Position numbers and translations under genes: made by a program. The notes beneath the pieces were generated by a model. That model did no database searches. It was not told the DNA's origin and worked only from the letters and a program-made list of their open reading frames with translations. A stretch of 64,000 nt of DNA, taken from Methanothrix sp. (GTDB taxonomy: Archaea; Halobacteriota; Methanosarcinia; Methanotrichales; Methanotrichaceae). Shown piece by piece: positions 1 through 9,387 of this stretch. The stretch is from contig NZ_JASFYM010000003.1 in assembly GCF_030055635.1 (NCBI RefSeq), forward strand, positions 78,113-142,112, given 5' to 3'. Position 1 is the stretch's first letter, and each line of letters opens with the position of its first letter.

Positions 1-570
1 GTAAACCGACTGTCTCCTGCCACGTACATACGATCCCTCGATATCGAGCTCCACCCGCGTGCCTCTGGGCCGCTCCCAGTCGATATCCCCCTCTCTGATG
101 ATCTCCGGCTCGTTCTTCGCTGTGTTTATCATCACCTCCACGTATCTCGCTGGTCTCTCAGGCGATGTCCTGGATGTGATCCTCGTCGGCTTCCCTGTGG
201 TCAGCTGTGAGTAGAGGACAGCCGCAGATATGCCTATGCCCTGCTGCCCCCTGCTCTGCCGGAGAACATGAAACCTGGAGCCGTAAAGCAGCTTTGCGAA
301 GACCCTGGGGATCTCAGATGGCACAATGCCGGGACCGTTGTCCTCGACTATTACACGGTAAAGCTCGCCGGCGCGCTTGATCTGCACAAAAATGTCAGGA
401 AGTATGCCGGCATCCTCACATGCGTCAAGGGAGTTGTCGACAGCCTCCTTGACGCATGTGATGAGGGCACGCGGGGCTGAGTCGAATCCAAGAATCTGGC
501 GGTTCTTCTCAAAGAACTCCGCAACAGATATCGATCTCTGCTGCTTTGCCAGCTCCTCGGCTGTGTCCAT
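1..570 (-). CDS. top6B: DNA topoisomerase VI subunit B (partial, C-terminus beyond left edge)
   Basis: ATPase subunit of the archaeal type IIB topoisomerase, which passes one duplex through another together with Top6A. The 190 visible residues start [10 protein letters not shown] and contain the GHKL ATPase motifs: [10 protein letters not shown] (N-box, about residue 40), DNGPGI (about 75) and a GQQGIG-type lid (about 107). The strand-spanning [11 protein letters not shown] follows at the edge. The ATG overlaps the stop codon of the upstream small gene (TAATG), so the two are translationally coupled. The rest of the gene, and perhaps top6A, should lie left of the window. Identification is by recognised motifs. 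Confidence 0.95.
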   Translation of the reverse strand, partial: MDTAEELAKQQRSISVAEFFEKNRQILGFDSAPRALITCVKEAVDNSLDACEDAGILPDIFVQIKRAGELYRVIVEDNGPGIVPSEIPRVFAKLLYGSRFHVLRQSRGQQGIGISAAVLYSQLTTGKPTRITSRTSPERPARYVEVMINTAKNEPEIIREGDIDWERPRGTRVELDIEGSYVRGRRQSVY

Positions 571-800
571 TAAAGCTCTGCCCCGACCACCGTCTGTGTT
601 GCTGTTACGTTCTCAATCTCACGAATCGTATCGACCAGGCGGTTCAGCATGCTCAGACCATCGACCTCTATGATCACAACGAAGTCGAACTCTCCGAATA
701 CGTGATAGACGTTCTTTATGCCATCTATCTGTCTAAGCGCATTGTAAACCGGCTTCTCCTGTCCAGGCACTACCTTGACCATTGTTACTCCAATCACCAT
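570..800 (-). CDS. Stand-alone Lrp/AsnC ligand-binding (RAM) domain protein
   Basis: A 76-residue protein that is only the alpha/beta effector-binding domain of Lrp/AsnC regulators, without a helix-turn-helix. It starts [14 protein letters not shown] and has the characteristic G-V-x-x-V-Y-x-V-x-G-x-x-D pattern ([17 protein letters not shown], about residues 28-44). Such single-domain proteins usually form ring oligomers that bind amino acids or partner with DNA-binding paralogues. Its stop overlaps the start of top6B, so it heads a two-gene unit. A TATA-like stretch lies about 30 nt upstream on the minus strand near 826-837. The ligand is unknown. Confidence 0.85.
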   Translation of the reverse strand: MVIGVTMVKVVPGQEKPVYNALRQIDGIKNVYHVFGEFDFVVIIEVDGLSMLNRLVDTIREIENVTATQTVVGAEL

Positions 801-956
801 TGCCTCTCACCATAATCAAACGCTACCGCATATTATATTAACTTTACATCCACAGGAGCTACGCATCACAGAATGGAGCGCTGTGTTTTCTGTAAGCTGC
901 ACAGCTCAGGCACACAGGAGTCGGGCCCTCTCTTCGGGCATGTAACCATATCATAA

Positions 957-1069
957 GTTGTGTACGCAGATCATTGAACCCAATAGCATGCGGCCCTCGC
1001 AGGTTTGTGATCTGTTGTGCCAGTAAATGCCGATTCCTGAAATTCCGTTCGGTGATTCAAGTACACGAC
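957..1069 (-). repeat. Dispersed 112-bp intergenic repeat, copy A
   Basis: Read on the minus strand this copy begins GTCGTGTACTTGAATCA and ends with TGGGTTCAATGATCTG followed by CGTACACAAC. It aligns over its whole length with the copies at 20402, 28490 and 42031. The ends form an imperfect terminal inverted repeat (GTCGTGTACT / AGTACACGAC type). It has no coding capacity. Confidence 0.8.
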
Positions 1070-1232
1070 CGCATCATGAAATCAACATCAATCAACCTGT
1101 ACAGACTCATGAAATATCTTTCCCTGGCTATCGATTCTGGCAAATCATCCAGCGAATCAGGCCCACAGCATGGCACTCCACAGAATTCTGACCGCGCAGT
1201 GCTCCGCGGCATGCCAGCGTGAGGCAAGCATC

Positions 1233-1241
1233 AAATATATA
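1233..1241 (+). promoter_or_regulatory. TATA box for lonB
   Basis: The sequence AAATATATA lies about 42 nt before the TTG start, which predicts initiation near 1262 and a short leader containing the GAGGG ribosome binding site at 1267-1271. Confidence 0.6.
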
Positions 1242-1278
1242 GATCAGAAGGGTAACGATCAGATTTAGAGGGCAGATA

Positions 1279-3183
1279 TTGAGTATGGAAGAACCGAACG
1301 AGTTGCTTGGCAGCATTCAGTTCGAGGATACGAGCAGCATCGCCGTCCCCGAGAGCCTCATAGACCAGGTCATAGGCCAGGAGGAGGCGGTGGAGGTCAT
1401 CAAGAAGGCGGCACACCAGCGTCGCCATGTGATGCTCATCGGCTCGCCAGGCACAGGCAAGTCGATGCTGGGAAAGGCCATGAGCGAGCTGCTCCCTGTC
1501 GAGGAGCTGCAGGACATCCTGGTCTATCACAACCCAGAGGACAACAACAACCCGCGCATCAGGGTCGTGCCCGCAGGTCGTGGCAGGCAGATCGTGGATG
1601 CCCACAAGATGGAGGCCAGGAAGAAGGTCCAGACGAGGAACATGTTCTTCATGCTCATCGTCATGGGGCTGATAGTCTACGCTTACTACACCGGCCAGCT
1701 CCTCTTCGGGATAATCGCGGCGGCGCTGATATTCCTTTCAATGAGGTATCTCATACCAAAAGAGGATGTGTTCATCCCGAAGCTTCTCGTGGATAACAGC
1801 GGGAAAAAGACTGCTCCGTTCGTTGATGCAACAGGTGCGCATGCCGGAGCGCTGCTCGGTGATGTCCGGCACGATCCGTTCCAGTCGGGCGGCCTGGAGA
1901 CCCCGAGCCATGAGAGGGTCGAGTGCGGCGCGATCCACAGGGCGCACAAGGGTGTGCTGTTCATAGATGAGATCAATACTCTCAGGCTTGAGTCGCAGCA
2001 GAGCCTCCTTACAGCCCTCCAGGAGGGCGCGTACCCGATAACAGGGCAGAGCGAGAGGTCCTCAGGAGCGCTCGTGCGGACGGAACCGGTGCCCTGCAGC
2101 TTCATAATGGTCGTCGCGGGGAACCTGGATGCGGTGCAGGGAATGCACCCGGCGCTCAGATCACGCATCAAGGGCTACGGCTACGAGGTCTACATGAGGG
2201 ACACCATGGAGGACACCGTGGAGAACAGGGACAAGCTGATCAGGTTCGTGGCCCAGGAGGTCGTGCGTGACGGCAAGATCCCGCACTTCACGAGGGATGC
2301 TGTTGCTGAGATAATCAGAGAGGCCAAGAGGCGCTCCGGCAGAAAGGGGCATCTGACACTGATGCTCAGGGATCTCGGCGGGCTGATAAGGGTCGCCGGC
2401 GACATCGCGAGATCCGAGGGCGCGCCACTGACAGAGGCCAGGCATGTCATAGAGGCGAAGAGGATGGCGAGATCGCTGGAGCAGCAGATGGCTGACAGAT
2501 ATCTGGAGAGGAGAAAGGAGTACAGCATGTACAAGAGCTCCGGCGATGAGATCGGCAGGGTTAACGGGCTCGCTGTCATCGGCGACTCTGGCATCGTCCT
2601 GCCCATAATGGCCGAGGTAACCCCTGCCCAGTCCAAGGAGGAGGGGCGGGTGATCGCAACCGGCAGGCTCCAGGAGATAGCGAAGGAGGCTGTTACAAAC
2701 GTCTCCGCTCTGATCAAGAAGCTCCAGGGAGAGGACATAACAACAAAGGACGTCCACATCCAGTTCATCGGCACATACGAGGGCGTTGAGGGCGACAGCG
2801 CGTCGATATCGATAGCCACAGCGGTCGTCTCCGCTCTTGAGGGAATACCCGTGAAGCAGAGCGTCGCTATGACCGGCTCCCTCTCGGTCAGAGGAGATGT
2901 CCTTCCCGTCGGAGGGGTAACACAGAAGATAGAGGCTGCTGCCCAGGCAGGGATAAAGACGGTGCTGATACCCAGGTCCAACATGGGAGATGTGCTGGTG
3001 GATGAATCGATAAGAGATAAGATAGAGATTATACCTGTGTCCAATATCAGCGAGGTCTTCGAGTACAGCCTGGCCGGGCAGAGATCCAAGCTCCTCGAGA
3101 AGCTCAGGAGATTCGCAACAGAGAAGAAGATAGGGATCTCAATACCCGATGGCATTCCAAGTCCAGCGATGAGCATACTCTAG
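1279..3183 (+). CDS. lonB: Membrane-anchored archaeal Lon protease (LonB)
   Basis: ATP-dependent serine protease of the archaeal LonB type, which degrades unfolded or regulatory proteins from the cytoplasmic face of the membrane. The order is AAA+ N-part with Walker A GSPGTGKS (55-62), an inserted pair of membrane helices (about 121-157), Walker B GVLFIDEIN (225-233), then the Lon protease domain. The catalytic Ser lies in GDSAS (Ser507) and the Lys in VTQKIEAA (Lys550). The length of 634 residues is normal for LonB. A TTG start is chosen because GAGGG at 1267-1271 is spaced 7 nt from it; ATG at 1285 is the alternative. The stop abuts the next gene, suggesting cotranscription with tldD. Confidence 0.96.
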   Translation: MSMEEPNELLGSIQFEDTSSIAVPESLIDQVIGQEEAVEVIKKAAHQRRHVMLIGSPGTGKSMLGKAMSELLPVEELQDILVYHNPEDNNNPRIRVVPAGRGRQIVDAHKMEARKKVQTRNMFFMLIVMGLIVYAYYTGQLLFGIIAAALIFLSMRYLIPKEDVFIPKLLVDNSGKKTAPFVDATGAHAGALLGDVRHDPFQSGGLETPSHERVECGAIHRAHKGVLFIDEINTLRLESQQSLLTALQEGAYPITGQSERSSGALVRTEPVPCSFIMVVAGNLDAVQGMHPALRSRIKGYGYEVYMRDTMEDTVENRDKLIRFVAQEVVRDGKIPHFTRDAVAEIIREAKRRSGRKGHLTLMLRDLGGLIRVAGDIARSEGAPLTEARHVIEAKRMARSLEQQMADRYLERRKEYSMYKSSGDEIGRVNGLAVIGDSGIVLPIMAEVTPAQSKEEGRVIATGRLQEIAKEAVTNVSALIKKLQGEDITTKDVHIQFIGTYEGVEGDSASISIATAVVSALEGIPVKQSVAMTGSLSVRGDVLPVGGVTQKIEAAAQAGIKTVLIPRSNMGDVLVDESIRDKIEIIPVSNISEVFEYSLAGQRSKLLEKLRRFATEKKIGISIPDGIPSPAMSIL

Positions 3184-3191
3184 TGATCTGC

Positions 3192-4505
3192 ATGGAGTTC
3201 TTCGATACCAGGATCGTCAGGGGCCGGAGGATAAGCATAGTCGTCGACAACTCGAAGGTCGAGGAGATCTCGGAGAGCATATTCCAGGGTGTGGCGGTCA
3301 GAGCCCTCGTTGACGGTGCATGGGGTTTTGTGAGGAGCGACAGCGTCGAAGACCTGGAGAAGAGCATCGAGAGGGCCCGGAGGATCGCCAGATCGGTCGA
3401 TGGCCGGGAGATACTGCGCCTGGCTGAGAGCGAGAGGGGTGTGAGCTGCAGGGTGCCGGTGAAAAAGGATCCATCATCGGTCTCACTGGAGGAGAAGGTC
3501 GATCTCGTCAGGGAGATAGAGAGGGCTGCGCGTCTCCCAGGGATCTCCAGCACTCGCGTCTTCTACACAGATATTCTCACCGAGACAGAGTACAGCAGCT
3601 CAGATGGGGTATCACTGAGAAGCTCCGTGACCAGGACAGGCTTCGGGATAAGTGCCGTCGCAACAAGGGCCGGCCTCCTCCAGTCGAGCAGCGAGATAAG
3701 AGCCGGTGTCTGCGGGCTTGAGCTTATCGAGCGGGAGGATCCCTTCGAGCTCGCACGCAGGGCATCTGAAACAGCTCTCGATCTGCTCGATGCACGGGTC
3801 CCAAAAGGCGGAAGGTTCCCGGTCGTGCTGGATCAGGAGCTCGGCGGAGTATTCATACACGAAGCTGTGGGGCATGCAGCAGAGGGAGACATAGTTCTTG
3901 AGGGCGGCTCGATACTCCAGGGGAGGATCGGAGAGCGAATAGGCTCTGAGCTTGTAACCGTTAAAGACGATCCATCCCTCATGCATTACGGCCACTATCC
4001 CTTCGATGATGAGGGCTCCGCAGCGAGGGAGACCGTTCTTGTTGAGAATGGTGTACTGAGATCGTATCTCCACACAAGAGAGACTGCTGGAAGACTGGGA
4101 GGAGAGCCACGGAACGCCAGAGCTCAGGGATACAACCGCCCGATAGTGAGGATGTCAAACACATATCTGGCCAACGGCGACTGGAGTCTGGAGGAGATCC
4201 TCGAGGAGATGAAAGAGGGTGTATACCTCATAGGAAGCCGCGGCGGGCAGGTCAACACCGCCGAGGGTATCTTTCAGTTCAATGCCCGGAGAGGTTATCT
4301 TGTGAGGAACGGAGAGATCGCCGAGCTCGTAAGGGATGTCTCACTCTCAGGCCAGACCCTGAGCATTCTTAAGGGGGTGAGAGCTGTAGCAGACGATCTC
4401 AGGTTCAACAGCGGAGGATGCGGAAAGGGCGGGCAGGTCGTGCCTGTGGGAGATGGTGCGCCGCACATCCTCATAGAGGAGGCTGTGGTCGGCGGCGCGG
4501 GATAG
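3192..4505 (+). CDS. tldD: TldD/PmbA-family metalloprotease (TldD)
   Basis: TldD-type zinc metallopeptidase; with its partner TldE (PmbA) it degrades unfolded peptides. The HExxxH signature is visible as HEAVGHAAEGD, about residue 223, followed by the family's glycine-rich C-terminal half (NSGGCGKGGQ). The ATG at 3192 is preferred because it gives the usual family beginning MEFFDTRIVRGR; a GTG at 3183 overlapping the lonB stop is possible. It lies immediately after lonB, so a proteolysis operon is likely. The usual tldE partner is not next to it: a tRNA follows. Confidence 0.93.
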   Translation: MEFFDTRIVRGRRISIVVDNSKVEEISESIFQGVAVRALVDGAWGFVRSDSVEDLEKSIERARRIARSVDGREILRLAESERGVSCRVPVKKDPSSVSLEEKVDLVREIERAARLPGISSTRVFYTDILTETEYSSSDGVSLRSSVTRTGFGISAVATRAGLLQSSSEIRAGVCGLELIEREDPFELARRASETALDLLDARVPKGGRFPVVLDQELGGVFIHEAVGHAAEGDIVLEGGSILQGRIGERIGSELVTVKDDPSLMHYGHYPFDDEGSAARETVLVENGVLRSYLHTRETAGRLGGEPRNARAQGYNRPIVRMSNTYLANGDWSLEEILEEMKEGVYLIGSRGGQVNTAEGIFQFNARRGYLVRNGEIAELVRDVSLSGQTLSILKGVRAVADDLRFNSGGCGKGGQVVPVGDGAPHILIEEAVVGGAG

Positions 4506-4660
4506 AATTACGCTGTAAATGCGACCCCTGCGCCTGGTTATACTGTACACATCAATCTGCATTCGGTGAATGGCAGTGTATCGGGAAGTATGCTCGGAGA
4601 GGGTTGATTTCAAGTGGAATATTTTATCGCTCACATGATAACCGAGATGCATAACACAAG

Positions 4661-4668
4661 CTATAAAT
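4661..4668 (+). promoter_or_regulatory. TATA box of the tRNA(CAT) gene
   Basis: CTATAAAT is preceded by a purine-rich CAAG, a good archaeal BRE/TATA arrangement. It predicts a start near 4690, about 30 nt before the mature tRNA. Confidence 0.65.
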
Positions 4669-4722
4669 ACAGGAGTGGAAAGTAGGCATAACGCCAGTGG
4701 TTGCATAAAATCAGGTTACTGT

Positions 4723-4797
4723 GGGCCTGTAGCTTAGTCCGGTTAGAGCGCTCGGCTCATAACCGAGTGGTCGCCGGTTCAAATCCGGCCAGGCCCA
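4723..4797 (+). tRNA. tRNA with CAT anticodon (elongator Met or Ile2)
   Basis: The acceptor stem GGGCCTG pairs with CAGGCCC at 4790-4796 and A73 is at 4797. The anticodon stem CTCGG/CCGAG holds the loop CTCATAA, giving anticodon CAT at 4758-4760. The T arm is CCGG-TTCAAAT-CCGG. CCA is not encoded. A CAT anticodon fits elongator tRNA-Met or the AUA-reading tRNA-Ile2 (C34 modified to agmatidine). The GGGCC acceptor resembles archaeal tRNA-Ile, so Ile2 is a real possibility that sequence alone does not settle. Confidence 0.93.
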
Positions 4798-4918
4798 TGT
4801 CCATCCCGCGTGGGGATTCCTGTGATTTTTGTGAGTTTATTTCAAAAATGCGTCCTATAGCGACAGGCACCCTGCAGTGCATCTGCCAAGCACCGCAGAT
4901 GGCCACTCAGGCGAACAT

Positions 4919-4964
4919 GATCGGGAGCAACAGACGCAAACTCCGGTCTTCCGGCCGGAAGAGA
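4919..4964 (+). repeat. Hairpin of the CTCCGGTC family, copy H1
   Basis: The core ACTCCGGTCTTCCGGCCGGA is preceded by CAGACGCAA and matches the hairpins at 7330, 44040 and 50082. The design (A/G-CTCCGGTC, short TTC loop, GGCCGGAG) resembles the right-end hairpin of IS605/IS1341-type elements. No transposase gene is nearby. Confidence 0.55.
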
Positions 4965-4983
4965 TGGGTCGCCCAGTGCCGGT

Positions 4984-7218
4984 TCAGCATGTGGACGATC
5001 CGGAGACCTCGCCGCCCTGCTCTCCGCCGGAGATGATGCTCCTGGCCGACTTCTGCCAGGAGATTATCTTTTTGATGCTGATGCCGGTCGACTCAGAGAT
5101 GCTGGCGGGATCTGTGGATATGAGCGCATCAAGAGTCTTTATTCCCGCGCTCTCGAGGCGCTCCCTGCTCTTAGGACCTATTCCCGAGATGTCACCAAGC
5201 TCGGGCATCCGCTGCGTTTCAGATCCCTTTTTCGCCTGCCAGTTGTTGAAGTTGCAGTATGGGCATCCGAGATCCCACGGTCTCTTCCCGCGATTTATTA
5301 TTCTTATGTGGTTCATGCCGTGCGTCTCGCATCTCCGCTCCGTGACAACTATCATGCCTCCTCGGGGGAGAGGAAGCGTGAACCTGCACTCAGGGTAGCC
5401 GGAGCATCCCACGAACCTGGCACCGCGCCTTCCGCGCCGTATGATCAGATCCGAGCCGCAGAGGCTGCACCTCCCCACGATCCTGTCGACGCGAAGCCCC
5501 TCTCTCAGTGAATCCTCGATCTCCTTCCTGTGGGCGAGAAGCTCATCGAACACCGCTTCGAGCATCTGCCTCGACTCCTCGATGACCTCTCCCTTCGTGA
5601 TCTTACGCTCCGCGATCTTGAGCATGTCATTCTCGAGGGTCCGTGTCATATCTGGCTTCGTGATCGCAGGGGCATGACGCTGGAGCGTATCCACAACGGC
5701 GTATGCTGTCTTCGTCGGTCTTATCGGATTGCCATGGATGTAGGCTCTCGCATAGAGCTTGCTTATTATGTCGTGCCTGGTGGACTTTGTTCCCAAACCG
5801 AGCTCGTCCATGAGCCTGACGAGACGCCCCTGCCCGAACCTTGCTGGCGGCTGGGTCTCTTTGGACAGCACCTCATGGCCAAGAACCTTCAGCATCTCTC
5901 CCTCCTCGAGAGGAGGAAGGACGTTCTCCTCAGCCCTGCTGTACGGATAGTACCTCCTCCAGCCCGGATCCAGAATCCTGGAGCCGTTTGCCCTGAAGGT
6001 CTCATCTCCGATATCAAAGCTGATGCTCGTCGTCTCCCAGACGCACTCGCCTGAGAGCGTCGCGAAGAACCGCCTCACAACGAGCTCGTATATCCTCCAC
6101 TGCTCCTCTTTGAGGTCGTTTTTATCAGCGACAGAGGTCGGATATATCGGAGGGTGATCTGTTGTCGAGCGTTTCCCCCTTGTGGGCACAATGCTGCCCT
6201 TCATCAGCTCAAGAGCATCCTCACGGAACGGGCCTGATGAGAGCATCTCGAGCAGCGATTTTAAGTCGATCGATGGAGGGTAGACGGTGTTGTCTGTTCT
6301 GGGATAGCTGATGTACCCGTTTGTGTAAAGATCCTCTGCGATCCTCATCGCGTTCGCAGCTGTGAAGCCGATGCTGCTGGCAGCGCTGATGAAGCTGGTG
6401 GTATCGAAGGGCGTTGGCGGCCTGTCCCTTCTCCCTCCCCTGGAGATCGACCTGACGAGTGCAACATCGCTGAGAGAATTCAGTATGCGATCGACCTCGT
6501 CCCTGCTCCAGATCCTGGGTTTCGCATGCCTTACCCTTATGCCCTTCTCGAGATCTGCGTAGATCTCCCAGTAGGGCTTCGGCTGGAACGACTCTATCTC
6601 CCTCTCGCGGTCCACGATCAGAGCAAGCGTCGGGGATTGGACCCTCCCCACAGAGAGGAACTCCTTCCCGAGCCGGCCTGATGTTATCGAGATGAACCTC
6701 GTCAGCGCCGCGCCCCACACGAGGTCGATGATCTGCCTCGCCTCGCCTGATGCGGCAAGATTGAAGTCGACCTCCCCTGGCTGGGCGAATGCCCTGAGAA
6801 TCTCGCTTTTTGTTATTGCGCTGAACCGCACCCTGTCAGCTTTTAGGGATGGATTGACCTCCTGCAGTATGCGGAGTGCCTCAACACCTATGAGCTCGCC
6901 CTCTCTGTCGTAGTCTGTGGCGATCGTGACATGATCCGCCTCTCTTCCGAGCTTTCTGAGCGCAGAGACTATCCGCTCCTGTGTGGGTTTTGATACGATC
7001 TCAGCCCTGATGAGATCCCTGTAATCGACTTTGTGCCAGTTGTTGTAGCTCTCCGGATAATCAAGGCCCACGATATGGCCGCTGAGGCCTATGACAACAC
7101 GATCATCAAAACGAAATGTGTCAACACCGGAGACCTTCGCAACAGCCGGCTTCCTGCCAGCAAGAATCTCGGATATCCGCCTCGCAGCATCGTGCTTCTC
7201 AGCAATGATGAGGTGCAT
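4984..7218 (-). CDS. topA: DNA topoisomerase I (type IA)
   Basis: Relaxes negative supercoils through a 5'-phosphotyrosyl intermediate. The TOPRIM domain is N-terminal with TDYDREGE (101-108). The catalytic Tyr305 lies in GYISYPRTDN. SVGRVQSPTLAL (189-200) and LGLGTKSTRHDI are further family motifs. The C-terminus has a four-cysteine zinc finger (CSLCG...CSGYPEC), a second weaker Cys cluster and a helix-hairpin-helix (LGDISGIGPKSRERLESAGI, about 675-695). The length of 744 residues suits the archaeal family. It is divergent from rps8e, and the shared spacer holds both promoters. Confidence 0.96.
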   Translation of the reverse strand: MHLIIAEKHDAARRISEILAGRKPAVAKVSGVDTFRFDDRVVIGLSGHIVGLDYPESYNNWHKVDYRDLIRAEIVSKPTQERIVSALRKLGREADHVTIATDYDREGELIGVEALRILQEVNPSLKADRVRFSAITKSEILRAFAQPGEVDFNLAASGEARQIIDLVWGAALTRFISITSGRLGKEFLSVGRVQSPTLALIVDREREIESFQPKPYWEIYADLEKGIRVRHAKPRIWSRDEVDRILNSLSDVALVRSISRGGRRDRPPTPFDTTSFISAASSIGFTAANAMRIAEDLYTNGYISYPRTDNTVYPPSIDLKSLLEMLSSGPFREDALELMKGSIVPTRGKRSTTDHPPIYPTSVADKNDLKEEQWRIYELVVRRFFATLSGECVWETTSISFDIGDETFRANGSRILDPGWRRYYPYSRAEENVLPPLEEGEMLKVLGHEVLSKETQPPARFGQGRLVRLMDELGLGTKSTRHDIISKLYARAYIHGNPIRPTKTAYAVVDTLQRHAPAITKPDMTRTLENDMLKIAERKITKGEVIEESRQMLEAVFDELLAHRKEIEDSLREGLRVDRIVGRCSLCGSDLIIRRGRRGARFVGCSGYPECRFTLPLPRGGMIVVTERRCETHGMNHIRIINRGKRPWDLGCPYCNFNNWQAKKGSETQRMPELGDISGIGPKSRERLESAGIKTLDALISTDPASISESTGISIKKIISWQKSARSIISGGEQGGEVSGSSTC

Positions 7219-7311
7219 TCATCTCCGGAGACTCTTACAGGAAATATAAGAATCTGTCGGGATCGCCTGTGCGGATCGCATGTGTACAATCTCCAGAGGA
7301 TCATCTGGATT

Positions 7312-7356
7312 GATAGCAGCAGGGCGCAAGCTCCGTCCTTCAGGCCGGAGAGGAGA
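7312..7356 (+). repeat. Hairpin of the CTCCGGTC family, copy H2
   Basis: The segment GCAGCAGGGCGCAAGCTCCG followed by TCCTTCAGGCCGGAG is a slightly degenerate copy of the hairpin family. It shares the flank GCAGCAGGGCGCA with the copy at 32868. Confidence 0.5.
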
Positions 7357-7370
7357 CCACGGCCGTAAAG

Positions 7371-7379
7371 TCTATATAA
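7371..7379 (+). promoter_or_regulatory. TATA box for rps8e
   Basis: TCTATATAA lies 42 nt before the ATG. A strong GGAGGT ribosome binding site at 7399-7404 sits 8 nt upstream of the start. Confidence 0.65.
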
Positions 7380-7412
7380 GGATCTGAAAAAGGGGAACGG
7401 AGGTTATCGGTT

Positions 7413-7796
7413 ATGAAGTGGCAGGGAAAGTCTGCTAGAAAGCCCACTGGCGGGAGGCTGGTTCCGGCCAGAGGGAAGAGGAAGTACGAGCTGGGAAGAG
7501 AGCCAGCAGAGACGCTCATCGGGACAATCCGGGTCAAGAAGATCCGCACACGTGGAGGCAACCAGAAGCTCCGCCTTCTGAAGGCGGATATGGCCAACGT
7601 CTCAGATCCCGTCACAGGTGCCACAAAGCTTGTGAGGATCGAGACCGTGGTGGACAACCCGGCGAACCGGCATTATGTGAGAAGGAACATAATCACAAGG
7701 GGCGCTGTGATCAGGACCGAGATCGGCGAGGCCAGGGTCATGAGCAGGCCCGGACAGGACGGCGTGGTGAATGCTGTTCTCCTGCCGAAGCACTGA
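7413..7796 (+). CDS. rps8e: Small ribosomal subunit protein eS8
   Basis: Archaeal/eukaryotic-type 30S protein S8e of 127 residues. The N-terminus [16 protein letters not shown] and the internal [17 protein letters not shown] are diagnostic. It is basic and cytoplasmic, part of the small-subunit rRNA-binding set. It appears monocistronic, with its own TATA box and Shine-Dalgarno sequence; the next gene is 400 nt away. Confidence 0.97.
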   Translation: MKWQGKSARKPTGGRLVPARGKRKYELGREPAETLIGTIRVKKIRTRGGNQKLRLLKADMANVSDPVTGATKLVRIETVVDNPANRHYVRRNIITRGAVIRTEIGEARVMSRPGQDGVVNAVLLPKH

Positions 7797-8195
7797 CGTG
7801 CAGAGGCAGGGCACCTCGGTCCCCTACAGTCATTGCGTCCGGTGGTGCTGGCTTCTCAGGCCGAGTCGCACGTTGTTTTGTTGGGCCTGAGTGATTTGGT
7901 CTCACTTGGTTCTTATCAGGGTGGTCCGCCTTTCACTGCAGGGCAGTTCGCAGAGACGATCTGCAGAGATATGGCTCCAGGTCTTTAGCTTGAATCATCA
8001 GATAGTCTGCCATGAAGTCCTCTCTTCCCCTGAATGGGGAGGGGTCTTCTGCCTGCTTTTCTATAAAATCGATGCCTTCGGCATACCACCTCACAGAACC
8101 TGAGATGGCCGGGATCGAACGGCTCCGTTGAGCTGGTCTGAAAGATCATGAGATAGTTATTTATCCTATGGCGATTGACTTTTTAAGGGGTACTG
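7797..8195. other. Intergenic region, no gene seen
   Basis: No supported coding region or RNA gene was found. A TATA-like TTATTTAT at about 8157-8164 probably serves the gene at 8196. A short T-arm-like string near 8108-8130 does not fold into a tRNA. Confidence 0.6.
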
Positions 8196-9188
8196 ATGCA
8201 GAAGCATTTACTGATATGCATACTTTTCCTGATGCTGTTGATGGTTCAGGGAGCGACATCGCTCAGAATGTACTCTGATGAATCCATAACAATCGATTCT
8301 CCTGTGGATGACGATATCTTCGCTGCAGGCAGCGTTGTGAACATAAATGCACCTGTCGACAGCGCCATCGTGGCCGGAGGTGTAGTAAATGTGAACGCGC
8401 CGGTATCCGGCGATCTCATCCTGGCCGGAGGTCAGGTAGTTCTCCGATCTGATATCGGGGGAAAGCTTGTCGCTGCTGGAAGCAGGATCAATATCTCATC
8501 GAGGATACAGAGAAATGCTGTGCTGATGGGTGAGGATATCAGCATGCTTCCCGGCACAGTTGTCGGTAGAGATGCTCTCATCGGCGCGAAGCGATTCAGC
8601 AACCAGGGAAGCATCAACGGCACGCTCACCGTTGCGGCTGAGGAGTTCGAGAACAACGGAACTGCAGGACGGGTGGAGTTCCAGAAGATCGAGGGCAGGC
8701 GCGAGGATACGGCATTCATGAGTTTCTTCCACCTGCTCAGCACCATCGGCTTTCTTCTGCTCGGCCTGATTGGACTCAGGGTGTTCCCATGGCTCTTCAG
8801 GGCATCGGAGGCCAAGATGCTCCGGGATCCAGCGATCGAGACACTCGTGGGCCTTCTGGCTATAATCGTGTGCGTCATCCTTGCAGTGATACTGGCCATA
8901 ACGGTTGTGGGTATACCGATAGCTATAATGCTCCTGCTCCTCCTGGCGGTGGGCATCATGCTCTCAGGTCTTCTCGTATCATTCACGCTGGGGAGAAGGG
9001 TGATGGCCCTGCTCAGGAGCGGAACAGGCAGCTCTGTTTCATTTACAGTTGGGTACGTGATACTCAACATTCTGTTCCTGCTGCCGTACATCGGCTGGAT
9101 CTTCATGCTGATCTCGGTGTGCCTGGGCATTGGTGCTCTGCTGTACGTTGTGCGGGATGGTGCGTCACCGCAGCTTACCACCGCATGA
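8196..9188 (+). CDS. Exported bactofilin-like beta-repeat membrane protein
   Basis: A 330-residue protein with a signal peptide (1-22, MQKHLLICILFLMLLMVQGA). An outward-facing region of short beta repeats follows (about 30-130), such as DIFAAGSVVNINAPV, AIVAGGVVNVNAPV and DLILAGGQVVLRSDI. This pattern is typical of polymer-forming bactofilin-like folds. Then come about five hydrophobic segments (177-197, 215-250, 250-270, 290-320). Polymer-forming domains of this type attached to membrane segments are known as uncharacterised archaeal proteins; the role, perhaps envelope scaffolding, is inference. RBS AAGGGG precedes the ATG. It stands alone between rps8e and the arsenic operon. Confidence 0.75.
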   Translation: MQKHLLICILFLMLLMVQGATSLRMYSDESITIDSPVDDDIFAAGSVVNINAPVDSAIVAGGVVNVNAPVSGDLILAGGQVVLRSDIGGKLVAAGSRINISSRIQRNAVLMGEDISMLPGTVVGRDALIGAKRFSNQGSINGTLTVAAEEFENNGTAGRVEFQKIEGRREDTAFMSFFHLLSTIGFLLLGLIGLRVFPWLFRASEAKMLRDPAIETLVGLLAIIVCVILAVILAITVVGIPIAIMLLLLLAVGIMLSGLLVSFTLGRRVMALLRSGTGSSVSFTVGYVILNILFLLPYIGWIFMLISVCLGIGALLYVVRDGASPQLTTA

Positions 9189-9351
9189 ACTCCCAGGAAT
9201 GGTGAGGGGGAAGAGTTCTCGGTCGCCAGGATGAGATCTGCACCCTCCCCTCTCCTGATCTCAACGGGCACAAAAACAACGTTTGTACCGAAGATGATCT
9301 TTCAGGATGGTTTGCAGCGGTGATGCTGATATTTTTCAGGCTCAGTGGAAA

Positions 9352-9375
9352 TTCTTATATATCGAGAAATATCGA
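9352..9375 (+). promoter_or_regulatory. Promoter with direct-repeat operator candidate for arsR
   Basis: A TATA element (TTCTTATATA) runs into two ATATCGA heptamers at 9359-9365 and 9369-9375, exactly 10 bp apart, i.e. on the same helix face. Predicted initiation near 9380 lies just before ATG 9388. Placement over the promoter suits autorepression by the ArsR product. Confidence 0.5.
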
Positions 9376-9387
9376 TACGTTTCCAGG

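Larger units (their letters stand above)
801..1278. other. Intergenic region with repeat copy A and the lonB promoter
   Basis: This is the divergent spacer between the Lrp-domain gene (-) and lonB (+). It contains the minus-strand promoter near 826-837, a near-full copy of the 112-bp dispersed repeat (957-1069), and the lonB TATA box (1233-1241). No convincing coding region was seen. Confidence 0.7.

Noticed and set aside
2190..3176. 328-codon open frame opposite lonB
   Set aside because: It is a shadow of the lonB protease domain; no promoter or ribosome site, and the Ser/Leu-rich composition is typical of antisense frames in GC-rich genes.
8100..8145. tRNA-like T-arm string (GGCCGGGATCGAACGGC) after rps8e
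   Set aside because: No matching acceptor, D or anticodon stems could be found on either strand.
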